64,000 bases of DNA. Source: Stachybotrys elegans (taxonomy: Eukaryota; Ascomycota; Sordariomycetes; Hypocreales; Stachybotryaceae). The notes under the pieces were generated by a model. The model was given only the letters and a program-made list of their open reading frames with translations, was not told the DNA's origin and made no database searches. Positions 20,436 through 30,954 of the stretch are shown one piece after another (positions within the stretch are counted from its first letter, which is position 1; each line of letters begins with the position of its first letter). A program made the translations under genes and the position numbers. The stretch is taken from contig JAGPNK010000012.1 of assembly GCA_020746835.1 (NCBI GenBank), positions 558,001 to 622,000 of the forward strand, written 5' to 3'.

Positions 20436-20715
20436 GCTATCTCTCCACCTCGCGCTGGGTCGAGCCGATTTGCTGCTTCATCAACGGCTTCTCTATCGGT
20501 CACTTTCTTCACCCCTTCATCTATAATATTGACATAGCGCCCTTCCCCTTCTGTACCGAAAGGTCAGCCCCCCCTTTACTGTGCCGAAAGGTCAGTGTTG
20601 TTGCCATCTTGGCATTGCGGACCTGTTTCCGCGTTGATAATTTAGGCTTTACCTACTTGTTGTGATGCATTTCATCAGTTGCAGGTCCTTCGGGTCCTTA
20701 AGCCTTCGGCTTTAA

Positions 20716-20784
20716 TCTCGGGTTTGGCAGCTTCTGTTGATTCACGTCAAACCGGAAGCAGAGGTTCGAGTCCTCTACCGAGAA
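20716..20784 (+). other. tRNA-like relic with intact T-arm
   Basis: AGAGG-TTCGAGT-CCTCT (20760-20776) is a perfect 5-bp/7-nt T-arm with a B-box match. ACCGAGA follows immediately and pairs, with one mismatch, with TCTCGGG at 20716-20722. The D-arm cannot be folded and the anticodon stem is weak, so it is not a working tRNA. It may be a tRNA fossil or the head of a SINE. Confidence 0.35.
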
Positions 20785-20851
20785 GAACATTTGGTGGTGA
20801 GGGTGTCGGCGTTTCGTGCGAGTATATTGACTGCCTCGGTGTGATAAAGGT

Positions 20852-21600
20852 ATGCTTCTCAGTCCACACTTATTTCTCCCAGCACATGTCGATTATTACC
20901 GTGGGATAGATTTTCGACAACACTCACAGGACGGCCAGCCAACCGCTGAAACTCCGAACCCAGGACAGCCCCGGCCAGTCCCGCCAAAGTACCTGACAAA
21001 TCGATGGTTTCCGCGGATGTTTGGATTCATGCTGCGTGCACTTGAACAAACCAAGAAGCCCTTGTCCGAAAACGAGCGGACCCCAGACATAATTGGAAGC
21101 AGTGTATTGGATGGGCACTTCGACTCAGACCCATCCAATAATGCAGCAGCAGACGTCAGCAAAACCAGCAGGCGAGTGACTTGGCCAAGCGTTGAGTTAT
21201 TCAACAGGCCTATCTGCGGTAACGCGACGACGCCACAGAGTACTGAAACAATACGACCAAACCTGCCGCAAGCATCAAAGTGCTTGCCGATCCAAAGACA
21301 AGAGAGTGAGTCAACACAAACGAGTGCATTCAGTGGACAAGCCGTTAAAATGCGATTTCGAGGGATGCGACTACGCCCTGGTGGGCTAAATAGGCACCAG
21401 AAGGTACATCAAGTGTCTGACGAGAGATTTGCCTGCGACTGGCCTGGGTGCGATTGGGTTGGCAAGAATAACCGGCGTCTTCAGGAGCAAATATGCATAC
21501 TGGAGAGAGGCCATGGGTCTGCTCTGTCTGCGGCAAGTCTTTTTCCAACCAAAGCAACATGATAGCGCACAGGAACACGCACACCACTCGATCAAATCAA
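20852..21600 (+). pseudogene. C2H2 zinc-finger protein relic, copy 2
   Basis: The segment 21320-21600 holds DKPLKCDFEGCDYA, then in another frame [38 protein letters not shown] and, in a third frame, [20 protein letters not shown] followed by HRNTHT. Two frameshifts break it but the Trp and Gln codons lost in copy 1 (3780-4328) are kept. Upstream, an open frame from 20852 (GQPRPVPPKYLTNRWFPRMF) has no recognised domain and may be the N-terminal part. Confidence 0.65.
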
Positions 21601-21784
21601 TAGATGACGCAAGACAGTCCGATGCCAGGTGGACAGAGTGATGTGGCAAGAAGATACGGTCAAGCAAGGTTCGTCAAATCACTCGGTAATATACAGCCCA
21701 AGGCTACAATTGCATTCGCTGCTTAAACAAGTCTAACAAGTATAGTACAAAAGCCACCCGTCCGACCAGCAGACTTCACCCCGT

Positions 21785-24049
21785 TTACACCGCAGTGGGC
21801 GTGATAATGTCCCACAGCTCGCAGACTGTGGTGGTATCGCAAATACCTATATCCCCTTCAACGAAACGACAGTTGTACAAACTCTCCGTGCTGGAGATAC
21901 AGCCCGCCGTCTGGGGAGCCGTGGTGGTGGGCGGCGGCGTGGTGATGCCATAGCCGATACAGACGGTCGTCGTGTCGCAGATGCCCATGTCGTCGACGAA
22001 CCGACAATTGTACAGACTTTCTGTGCTGGATACACAGAAGCTGGAAGTGGGTGTCTCTGTGGGCGCGCTCGTCACTGGCGCGGTTGGCGAAGTGATTTCT
22101 GCAGCCTCAGTCGTGCTAATCACTGAAATGATGTCTGTCGTGCTGATTGCAGACGTCGGTTCAGTCTGCGATGCCTCCGTCTCCGCTGTCGACGTGGGAT
22201 TCGAGGTAAGAGTGCATGCTCCGTCACGCTTCTGGTTGCCTGCAGAATTTCCAGAGCAGCTCGCCCACTGGTACACGTGCGGCTCCTCCTCGAGCCAGAC
22301 GCGATAGGCCCTCTGCGATGGATCAGACGCAAGCCCAGCGGGATCATACTCGACCAGCAGCCTGCCAATCGCCTCGGTGCCGCTGTCGCTCGGCCAGTCG
22401 TAAAACTTTTGCGTCACGGGTACATTCGCAAAAGGACCATCGACTTGGAGGAGATTCAGTATCTCTTGCACTCGATCCGAATACTTTGGTACACGTGGCA
22501 GCACCTCGAAGTCGTCATCATACTGCTCGCCGGTGGAGACGGTCGAGATGTAGATGCGGACGTCATTGTCTGGCGTGTTCTCAAGAATGCCACCCTCCCC
22601 GGCGAGGGTAGACGGTGCCGTCATGGGACCGTTGAAGCCCGGGGTCACTGGTCCATTGTACCCGTCCCGCAGAGGGCCCACGACGCGGTTGTTCCAGCGA
22701 TCAATGTCATCGTCGCTCCGCAGCCTGAACCCAGGTTCCATCAAGTGCGTGTACCAGAAGCCTCGACGCGAAGCGATAACCACGCCCGTGCAGCCCGCCA
22801 GACCGACAATCGACCTCCTCAGCACGTCCTCGCCAAACGTGTAGTCGGCCGAAACAGCATCCGAGTTGAGATAGCCCCAGTCCAGCTGCTCTTGCAAGTT
22901 GGAGCTCGTGTCGCGGACATATAGGCCCGGGTTATCGATGGTGTCGGCATCTTGGAGCTCTCTCTTGGACACCTCGGCCCAGCGCCTGACTACATCCGGA
23001 GAAGCTGTTGCAGCAACTCCGCACGCGTTTTCATTGCAGCCGAAATCACAGACCGGCACCTCGGAGGATGTCGTGGTTGCAACCGTCGTGGTGATGGTTG
23101 TTGCTTCGCACGCTGTAATGGTAACGCAGTCTGTCGTGGTAATTGTTTCCACCACGGAGCTGGTGTCAGTGCCGACGATAAGCAACGACGTCGAAAGCGA
23201 GATGGTCTCGGTGCAAGAGGGCACAGCCGAGGCGCAGGACGTGGTAGAGGTCGGTTGCTGGCTGCTGGGAGTGTCGGACTGCTGCTCATCCCTCTGCTCC
23301 AGCTCATTTTCGATGTCGTGCAGGGTGTCGGTGAGAGTGACAATGACCTGTATAGGAGGGACGGGCTGGACAACGACCTGTGCCAGGTTGCCGACGACCT
23401 GAACAGCACAGCTCACAAGATCTGCGATGCTGGAGAGTTCGCCAAGTATGTCCGTGATGAGACTGCGCTTGCGGAGCGATGTCTGGGAGCACCGCGGGTG
23501 CGGCGGGGGTTGGTTGCGGAGATTGTTAAACAAGGCCAAGACGGCATCTTCTGTTTCGAGAACGCCTCTAATATACTCGTCCCGGTGGTCATCGTCCTCC
23601 AGCCAGTCGCGGTTTGTCCAAAGGTAAAAGAGCAAGGGACCGACATCGTTGGCAGCCTCCGTCTCTTCAGCCTCAGGGATGGCCGTTGTAGGGGGGATGT
23701 ATGTTGGGAAAGGCTCGGTGACGGGTGTAGGATCCGACGTGGGATCCGAAGTGATGGGAGGACTTGTTGTGTCGCCAGGTGCTGTTGAGATTGGAATTGA
23801 TATGTCGGAAGAGATGGTTTCGCTAACTATGGTTGAAACAGTATCGACGTCAGACTGACTGACAATTGTGGTCGACAGAGTCTCTGACAAGATGGTGGAA
23901 ACAGAGCTGAAGTCTAGGCTCGTGGAAGTGACAGCGCTCGACGTGTTGAGCCACAGACTGCTCGAAATCACATCTTGTCGGGCTCGCAGTCGCGGATTCG
24001 CTGCGTGCCCTGCTCCCGCGAGAGCGATGGCGAGAAGAGCAGTCTTCAT
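21785..24049 (-). CDS. Secreted Ser/Thr-rich protein with two C-terminal Cys-rich repeats (754 aa)
   Basis: The ATG at 24049 gives a clear signal peptide (MKTALLAIALAGAGHAANPR), better than the 14-residue upstream extension. A Ser/Thr/Pro-rich, probably O-glycosylated region follows, then an acidic stretch, then a central domain containing VGLAGCTGVVIASRRGFWYT and HLMEPGF, a pattern seen in many large secreted fungal proteins. The end carries two tandem modules, SSTESLYNCRFVDDMGICDT and SSTESLYNCRFVEGDIGICD, each with four Cys in the spacing C-x8-C-x8/9-C-x6-C. The catalytic role is unknown; it is most likely a cell-wall or extracellular protein. Confidence 0.75.
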   Translation of the reverse strand: MKTALLAIALAGAGHAANPRLRARQDVISSSLWLNTSSAVTSTSLDFSSVSTILSETLSTTIVSQSDVDTVSTIVSETISSDISIPISTAPGDTTSPPITSDPTSDPTPVTEPFPTYIPPTTAIPEAEETEAANDVGPLLFYLWTNRDWLEDDDHRDEYIRGVLETEDAVLALFNNLRNQPPPHPRCSQTSLRKRSLITDILGELSSIADLVSCAVQVVGNLAQVVVQPVPPIQVIVTLTDTLHDIENELEQRDEQQSDTPSSQQPTSTTSCASAVPSCTETISLSTSLLIVGTDTSSVVETITTTDCVTITACEATTITTTVATTTSSEVPVCDFGCNENACGVAATASPDVVRRWAEVSKRELQDADTIDNPGLYVRDTSSNLQEQLDWGYLNSDAVSADYTFGEDVLRRSIVGLAGCTGVVIASRRGFWYTHLMEPGFRLRSDDDIDRWNNRVVGPLRDGYNGPVTPGFNGPMTAPSTLAGEGGILENTPDNDVRIYISTVSTGEQYDDDFEVLPRVPKYSDRVQEILNLLQVDGPFANVPVTQKFYDWPSDSGTEAIGRLLVEYDPAGLASDPSQRAYRVWLEEEPHVYQWASCSGNSAGNQKRDGACTLTSNPTSTAETEASQTEPTSAISTTDIISVISTTEAAEITSPTAPVTSAPTETPTSSFCVSSTESLYNCRFVDDMGICDTTTVCIGYGITTPPPTTTAPQTAGCISSTESLYNCRFVEGDIGICDTTTVCELWDIITPTAV

Positions 24050-24494
24050 TGTGGCGCGATTTAAGGAACAACTATTGCTCGGCACCAACAAAGCCCAAGA
24101 GATGAGCGATGACCGAACGAAAGGCCCAACGCGAACAGGCCGACAATTTATCCCATCATTCTGTCCTGCTTAAGCACGGAGACGGAACAGAAATAGAACG
24201 CAGATCATCTCCAACAACGCAAGTGTATAAGGCTGAAACCGCCACCACCAGGCCAAGAAGGAGATCCTAATTAAATCATTAACCGAGCCTGCGTGTCGGT
24301 CATCCCTTTATTCCGACATCCAGAACAGGCAGCTGATGATGAGGCTCGTGGCGGTTTCATCCTGCAGATCCACAACTAGTGCTGACGGATTCTTGGCTGC
24401 TGTCATGCAACTCGTCATTTGCATTTAACAAATCAGTTCATCTGTCATCACATAATTCATCTGCGACGCGTCACAGCCCCGAAATAGAATTGTC
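24050..24494. promoter_or_regulatory. Divergent intergenic region
   Basis: 445 bp separate the start codons of the secreted protein (minus) and the ankyrin gene (plus), so both promoters must lie here. No specific site is identified. Confidence 0.4.
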
Positions 24495-25205
24495 ATGTCG
24501 AACCGACTCGAGGCCCTCAACGAGGCCGTCCGCAGCAACTCGGTAGATGCCGTGATACGTCTTGCCGACCAAGAGGCTCCTGTAGCGGCTCTGCGCCATT
24601 CGACCGTGGCGCACAATGTGTCTGTACCGCTTCTCGAAGCCCTCACCAGCAGGGGCTACGATTTCGAACAAGAGGTCGACCGTCAAGACATGGCCGAAGG
24701 AGGAATGACCCTCATCTACTACCCCAACGTATTGAAGAACGAAGAAGCAGTCCGGTGGCTTGTTGAGCATGGCGCGCGCCTCGACAGAGGTGAAACGTCA
24801 TACCGCATCACCCCCCAACCGCCAACCCTCCTCGAACAAGCCGTCATGTACGCCTCGCTGCCGACCATCCAGCTGCTGCACAGCAAAGGCGCCAAAGTCG
24901 GACGGCGAACACTACACCTCGCCGTCGCCATGGCAGCCACCGTCAAGGCCGATCCCAGCGCGCCAGACGACTGGGCAGGCTACGACCTGACCAAGAAGTC
25001 GGCAGACACGCGAAAGCGCATGGGCGAGGTGCTGCCGTATCTCGTCGACACCATGGGGCTTGACGTCAACGCGGATGATTTCGAGGGCGAGCGCCGTCCG
25101 CCCGGCCACTACGGGACGCCTCTCCGATATGCGGCAGAGCAGGGAGCCACCAAGCTCATCAACTGGTTAATATCCAAGGGTGCCGACCCTCGTCAGGTGG
25201 ATTAG
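24495..25205 (+). CDS. Ankyrin-repeat protein, 236 aa
   Basis: Uninterrupted frame from MSNRLEALNEAVRSNSVDAV. Ankyrin-like helices are visible as NEEAVRWLVEHGARLD, SLPTIQLLHSKGAKVG and GTPLRYAAEQGATKLINWLI followed by SKGADP. The last is a canonical G-TPL-AA-G---L---L---GADP repeat. There is no signal peptide or membrane segment, so it is probably a soluble protein-interaction scaffold. The binding partner is not predictable. The next gene downstream is the convergent Ca2+-ATPase. Confidence 0.75.
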   Translation: MSNRLEALNEAVRSNSVDAVIRLADQEAPVAALRHSTVAHNVSVPLLEALTSRGYDFEQEVDRQDMAEGGMTLIYYPNVLKNEEAVRWLVEHGARLDRGETSYRITPQPPTLLEQAVMYASLPTIQLLHSKGAKVGRRTLHLAVAMAATVKADPSAPDDWAGYDLTKKSADTRKRMGEVLPYLVDTMGLDVNADDFEGERRPPGHYGTPLRYAAEQGATKLINWLISKGADPRQVD

Positions 25206-25354
25206 ATCTATACTTTACGGAGCGAATAAACAATTCTTGATGTTTACCGACCTAGATGGTGCATTCAATCCATTCCCCCGAGTCTCACAACGTCTTGGCA
25301 GTGCATTCATGACTTGGTATTCACAGTTAAAACACTATACATGTAGTCGCGAAC

Positions 25355-28300
25355 CTACAGCCCCAGATACCTCAACATCTCTGGGTTCTGACTCGGCGGA
25401 ACCTTGCTTTCTCCCTGAAACAGGATCGGATCATCCTTGGAAGTCTGCGGGTGAATCTCAAATCCCGCCTGCTGACCCCCAGGCCTCGACCGAAAGTCCT
25501 CCACCATCTGCACCAAGTCGAGAGCCTCGCCCACCCTCGCCGGCTCCGACGCAACTGCCTCCTCCCTCGGCACCCTCCTAGCCTTGGGCGTGCGTCTCTT
25601 CAGCCACGTGAACTGGAAGCGGCGAATCTTGCGCTCCTCGTCGGGCTCCTCGCTGTCGGTCGTGTCCTGGCGCGGGAGGAGCTTGGCCGCCTTGCGGCTT
25701 CGGAACCAGGCTGTGGCCTTGGCGACGGGCCAGGCCAGCGGCTTCAGCTTTCTCCCCGCAATCACCACGTATTCATCTGGGAGGAGGCGGATGAGCATGC
25801 CGATGGGCAGCGTGAGGAAACCAAAGAAGATGCACCAGCCCCAGTGAAGACCAGTGAGCGGTTGCGTTTGGAAGGCATTCCCTCCCGCCATGATTATGGC
25901 AGCCTGCCCACCAATAGTAATGACCTGCACGCCGAGGAACCACGGGTTCCGGTGGATGCCTTCGAAGATGTTGAAGCGGTTGTCCACTCGTCGACAGCTA
26001 AACAGTCAGCGCCGCCATAAAGAAATGGGAAGGACCTTACTTGAGCTGGTTAAACACCTGCATAAACATATAAACGTTAAAGACCAACGTCTGCAGCTGC
26101 TCCGAGTGCGAGGGGAAGAACCGCCCGCCCGCGTAGTGCAGGGTGAAAATCACGACGAGCTGGTACACGGCCTGCCCGAGAATCATCTTCCACATGCGGG
26201 CATTGACAATTGGTGCGTTGCGTGGCTCTGGGCGACGCTCCATCTGGGTCTGCGTGGGATAATCCGTCGCGAGGGCGAGGGCGGCAAAGATGTCCATGAT
26301 GAGGTTGAGCCAGAGGAGCTGGATGACGGCAAAGACGGCCGAGTCGATGTCGTGGACGAGCGTGCTGACGATTGTGATGGTGGCTGCGGTTGCGTTGATG
26401 GTGAATTGAAACTGGATAAACTTCTTGGCCGCGTCGTTGATGGCCCGTCCCCAGGCCAGCGCCTTGACGATGCTCGCAAAGTTGTCGTCCATGAGCACAA
26501 TCGCGCAGGCCTCCTTGGCAATGTCAGTGCCTGAAACGCCCATGGCGAAGCCGATATCCGCAGCCTTGAGGGCAAAGGCGTCGTTGGTGCCGTCGCCCGT
26601 AACAGCGACAGTCTCGCCCTGTTTCTTGAGGTGGCGGACGAGGATCTGCTTGTCTTCGGGGCTGGAGCGGGCCAGAACCTGCAGACGAGGAACGACCTGG
26701 TCCATCTGCTCCTCGGTCAAGCGTCGAAACGTTGGGCCGTCCATGGCGATACCACCTGGAGTGTAGATGCCGCATTCAGTCGCAATCGCTTTGGCCGTGA
26801 CCTACATCGTTAGCATTCCTCTTATACCTTTCGACTGTACGTACCACGTTGTCGCCAGTAACCATCCGGACAAAGACGCCAGCAGCTTGGCAGGCCTGGA
26901 CTGCGCCGACGACTTCAGGCCGCAGAGGATCGCGGATACCAAAGATTCCGACGAGCGTCAGCTGCCCAACCTGCTCCTCGAAGCTGCTATTCGGCGCCCA
27001 GCCGTCGAGTTCGCGGTATGCCACTGCGACTGGTCGCAGCATGTCCGAGGCGTACGACTGTGTGGTGCGCGACCACCCTCGAGAGTCGAGCTCGGTCCCT
27101 TCCAGGCCTTGCGTGGCGTCTTGGAGAACTTGAGAGCAGTTTCTTACAACAATCTCGGCAGCTCCTTTGACCAGCATGACATATTTCTCCCCCTGCCTCA
27201 CAACAGCAGCCATCCACTTGCGCTGGGGCGAGAATGGAAACAGCTCAACCACATGCCCATTGTGCCGCTCCTCTGCCAGAGGTCCCATGCCAAGGGAATC
27301 CCGGGAGAAGCGTAGCAAAGCCGTTTCGGTGCTTGAGCCGACATACTCGCCTTCTGACTCAAAGGCCGTCGAGTTAAGCGCAAAGCTGGCCCTCAGCAGA
27401 GCTTTGGCATCATCATGCAGTCCTGCGCAGTCAACCTCGCTCTCCAAACCTGAAGCACCGATGGCGCTCTTCACAACCGACATTTGGTTCTGCGTCAGCG
27501 TCCCTGTCTTGTCCGAACAAATCGTGGTTGCATTCCCCATAATCTCACACGATCGAAGCAGGCGAACGAGATTCTTGTCGCGGAGCATGCGCGTCGTGGC
27601 AAACGCGAGCGCAACAGCCACCGCCAGCGACAATCCCTCAGGAACACCAATCAGGACCACGGTGACGGCCAGCATAAAGATGTCGAGAAAACTCTCGCCC
27701 GTGTCTTCCGGCGTCATGTCGACATCGGGCAGGCGGACGGCCCAGCGGATAAAGATGATGAGGAAAAAGACGGTGCCGACGCAGAAGCCGGCAATGATGA
27801 TGTGCTTGGCGAGACGGCCCAGCTTCTTCTGCAGAGGCGTTTCGCTCACCTCGGCGCGCAGCGACATTTGCATCCTCCCGTGGAGGGAGTTTGAGCCGAC
27901 CGACGTGACGAGCAAAGACCCAACGCCCTGCACAACCCTCGTGCCGCTGAATATAAAAGGGTCGTCGCGGTCCGTGAGCCCCTTTGTGCCGGGCGTCTTG
28001 TGCACAAGCTCGACCTCGCCCGTGATGCTGCTCTCGTCGCACTGGACACCCGAGCCGGTGCACAGCAGTCCATCCACCGGCACAATGTCGCCCGCCTCGA
28101 GGTGCAGCAGGTCGCCCACGAGTATGTCAAAGATGGAAATGGTCTGGTTCTTGCCCGACCGCGTGACCGTGACCCAGCGCTCCTGGTTCTTCTGGTTGAG
28201 CTTCTCGAAGCAGCGGTTCTTGTGGAGGTCGTTGAGCGAGCTGACGAGCACAATGACAACAATGGCGCAGATGATGGTGACGCTCTCAATCCACTCCAAA

Positions 28301-28854
28301 CTCGACCCGCCCTCGTCGTCGCCCACAACTGCCTCGTATATGCCCAGCGCGAGCGAGATGGTGGCCGAGGCTGTCAGCAGGAAGATGAGCTTGTCGTTGA
28401 AGGCCATCCACGCGAGCTGGAGAAACGACTTGCGGTGCGGCTTGGGCAGGCGGTTCGTGCCGTACGTGTGCTTGCGGTCGCGGAAGCCGTCTTCGTGATG
28501 TCGCAGCCGGGGCTTTGTGTGGGCGTGCGCGGCGGCTAGGGGCTCGATCTTCGGTGCCTCGCCCGTGCGGGCTGCCGCGAGGGCTGCCTTTGCAGTGACG
28601 ACGCCATCCAGCTCATCTTCGTCGGCGCCGAGGCCGCTCTCCACGTCGGACCGGACTCCTATCGCGATGCCCCGTATGCCGCCCAGCTGCTCCAGGTAGC
28701 CCGTGCTCCTCGACTCGAGGAGGTGGTACAGGCGAGCAGGCGAAAAGGCAAAGTGCGTGTCAGGAGAAAGCTCAGAGTCGGCCAGAATAGGGCCGCGTTT
28801 CTCATTTACACGCGGAGCCTCGATGGGAGGGGATGGGAGAATATCGTCCGCCAT
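25355..28854 (-). CDS. PMC1-type P-type Ca2+-ATPase, 1137 aa
   Basis: Three exons: 28854-26845, 26801-26041 and 25997-25355. The introns are 43 nt each, with GTACGT and GTAAGG donors. Start MADDILPSPP. The phosphorylation site is the Asp (about residue 448) of CSDKTGTLTQNQMS. The actuator motif SSITGEVELV, MVTGDN and the hinge VTGDGTNDAFALKAADIGFA are all present (the usual NDAPAL is NDAFAL here). Transmembrane pairs flank the cytosolic domains, and the C-terminal TM block holds LLWLNLIMDIFAALALATD. The soluble C-tail is about 130 residues. This family pumps cytosolic Ca2+ into the vacuole or out across the plasma membrane. The family call is certain; vacuolar (PMC1-like) against plasma-membrane placement is inferred. 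Confidence 0.92.
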
Positions 28855-29240
28855 TGATCTCGATGCAGCTGTCAAACAGCATGTAGCAAACAGCATGTAG
28901 TAAGGAACGGCATGTCTTGGGAACTCCAAGAACAAAGACCCTCAGAGGCTCACGGAATTGGTGCCGAGCTGGACCACCAAGCCGGCGTCGGCAAAATGCC
29001 AAGAACGAGGTTGTCACCGTCGGATGCCAAGAAGGGCGCCGCCAAGAAGTCGGCAATCCTGTGCCATGTCGTCATTGCCCATTACTGGGCGTCTCCTTGT
29101 ATGACGCGTCAGCTCCCTCAACACAAACAGAAAGCAATTCGTAACAGGCTCACCTTCAGGCTAGTCACCTAGATTTGTGTGTTCTTTCCTGCTGACCTCG
29201 GTAAAGGATATCTGATCATCCTGTCCTATCATTTGAGATG

Positions 29241-29280
29241 GCTTCATCATTAGAAGGCCTCCTCGTCGCTGGTCTGTATC
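29241..29280 (+). mobile_element. Short dispersed element, copy H (left part only)
   Basis: GGCTTCATCATTAGAAGGCC then TCCTCGTCGCTGGTCTGTAT matches the left part of copy E, with a 3-nt gap. It ends where other copies continue with CCCATTGGGG. This is the only copy seen outside the repeat-rich left third. Confidence 0.5.
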
Positions 29281-29616
29281 AAGAAAACACAGGGCGCACT
29301 GGTACAGCCGTGGGTAATCCTCGTAAGGAGAAGGCGTCTTTGCTGCAAGTGTAACCAAGACGAAGCTCGTGAGGCTTAATCGCCTGAGGACACAGGGGCG
29401 TTGGAGGACCTGCTTTCTTGGCTTTGTAGCCTGAGCCAATCTAAAGACCAAAGCGATTAGACCGTCAGCTCGATCAAGATGAAAGAAGCCATGACCCCGA
29501 AACAAAGAAAATAGTAAGCCAAGCCAGAAGCCACTAAGCTCACTATCAAACATACTGTCATTCGCGAAATATGCTCTTCAACCAAGCAACCGTCAAACTC
29601 CTTGGGAAGGAAGAGC

Positions 29617-30954
29617 ATGGCAAGCTGCCGTAACACCCACGTAGTCATCGTTGGTGGAGGATGCATTGGCCTCTCAACAGCGTATAACCTAGCCAAGAGA
29701 ACGGTCGGCAAGATCAAGGTCATTGAAGCATTTGACAAGACTTTTGCTGCTGCATCGAGCTCATGCACAGGATGTTTCCACTATGGCTTCCCCGAGCCGC
29801 AAACGCAGCCGCTGATTCCCCTTGGCAAGTATTCCTTTGACATGTGGGCAGCCGAGGCCCAAGAGGACGACTTTGTGTCAGCGACCGGCTACAGGGCTCA
29901 GTCGTCGTTTGGAGCCGATCCTGGGACCGGACAACGGCTGAATCGGCTTCCGGGCTGAGTTCGGAAGGATCCGTCGTGGGACATTGACACGGACGTTCTA
30001 GGAGCTTCTACTGCAACTGTGTGAGTGTATCTGAACACTTCTTTTGCTCTTAAACCATCGTTGCCCCATCCCCGTTTTCTTTAGCCCGAACGCTCTCCTT
30101 GTTCGTCTCACGCTCCGCATTGCTATATCTTGCATTAACAATCGAGAAGGGATCCAGTCAGTGTAGGCCACTGGCTTACCAAACAATGTCTGCAGATGGG
30201 TGTGGACATACAAGTTGGTTGCCAGATAGTGGGCGTGGATCTGTCTCCCGAAAACAAAGTGCAAGCCATTCGCTGCCAGCAAAATAGTGGTGGGATACTT
30301 CATATTGAATGCAAGCAGCTGCTCCTCGCTTGTGGGCCATGGACTCCAATCATCTATGAACGCTTGTTCCCTGCACCAATCTCTCTCCAAGGAGCGACAG
30401 ATGCCGGAGACTGGATTCTTTTCAGGAACCCCTGTCCCCCAGCGAGCGACGCTGTCGCATTCGTCTCTTTTGCCAACCTCGTGGGCGAAAAACTCGAGTT
30501 TGCCGGCCGCAACGACGGCACCATCTGGTGCTGTGGTCGCAGGAACCACCTTGCAACCTTGCCTCCACCTGCGCAACACGAAAGTCCCGATCGAGGACTG
30601 ATAGAAGAGCTGAGCAGCTATGCTACCAAAGGGCTGGATTGGCGCTGTACCTGTAGCGACAGTCATGCAGCCAAGATTGAGTTGGTTGGGCAGGGCCGAG
30701 CCTTTCGCCCCGCAACAAAGTCTGGCCTGCCCATCATCTCGGAAATACCAGCCTCAAAGTTAGCAGCTGATGCTATTGAGAAAGCAGGGGAGAGTGCGGA
30801 CTCTAGTGGTGTCTTTGTCTCCTGGGGTCACGGGTCGTATGGCTTGACCCTAGGCATGGGAACCGGTCGCTTGATGAGCCAGTTAATGCATGGCAGTGAG
30901 CCTGATATTGACCTATCACCTTTCAAGATAGACGTAGATTATACTGAAGCTTGA
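29617..30954 (+). pseudogene. DAO-family FAD-dependent oxidoreductase, disrupted
   Basis: N-terminal dinucleotide-binding motif THVVIVGGGCIGLSTAYNLA, and a C-terminal half typical of the glycine/D-amino-acid oxidase superfamily (LLLACGPWTP, FVSWGHGSYGLTLGMGTGRL). The frame is broken by a TGA at 29956-29958 (LPG-stop-VRKDPSWDIDTDVLGA), where related proteins would have a Trp-like codon. An intron (about 30022-30084, TTTAG acceptor) then leads into PNALLVRLTLRIAISCINNR. A frame change near LAYQTMSADG/MGVDIQVG is unresolved and could be a very short intron. One nonsense mutation (TGG to TGA) alone would inactivate it. Sequencing error cannot be excluded. Confidence 0.65.

Noticed and set aside
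27167..28498. 443-aa open frame on the plus strand across the Ca2+-ATPase
   Set aside because: Antisense of the pump; Ser/Arg-rich and without motifs.
29161..29553. 130-aa minus-strand frame with a hydrophobic N-terminus
   Set aside because: It includes part of short-element copy H and has no recognisable domain; a membrane protein remnant is possible but not supportable.
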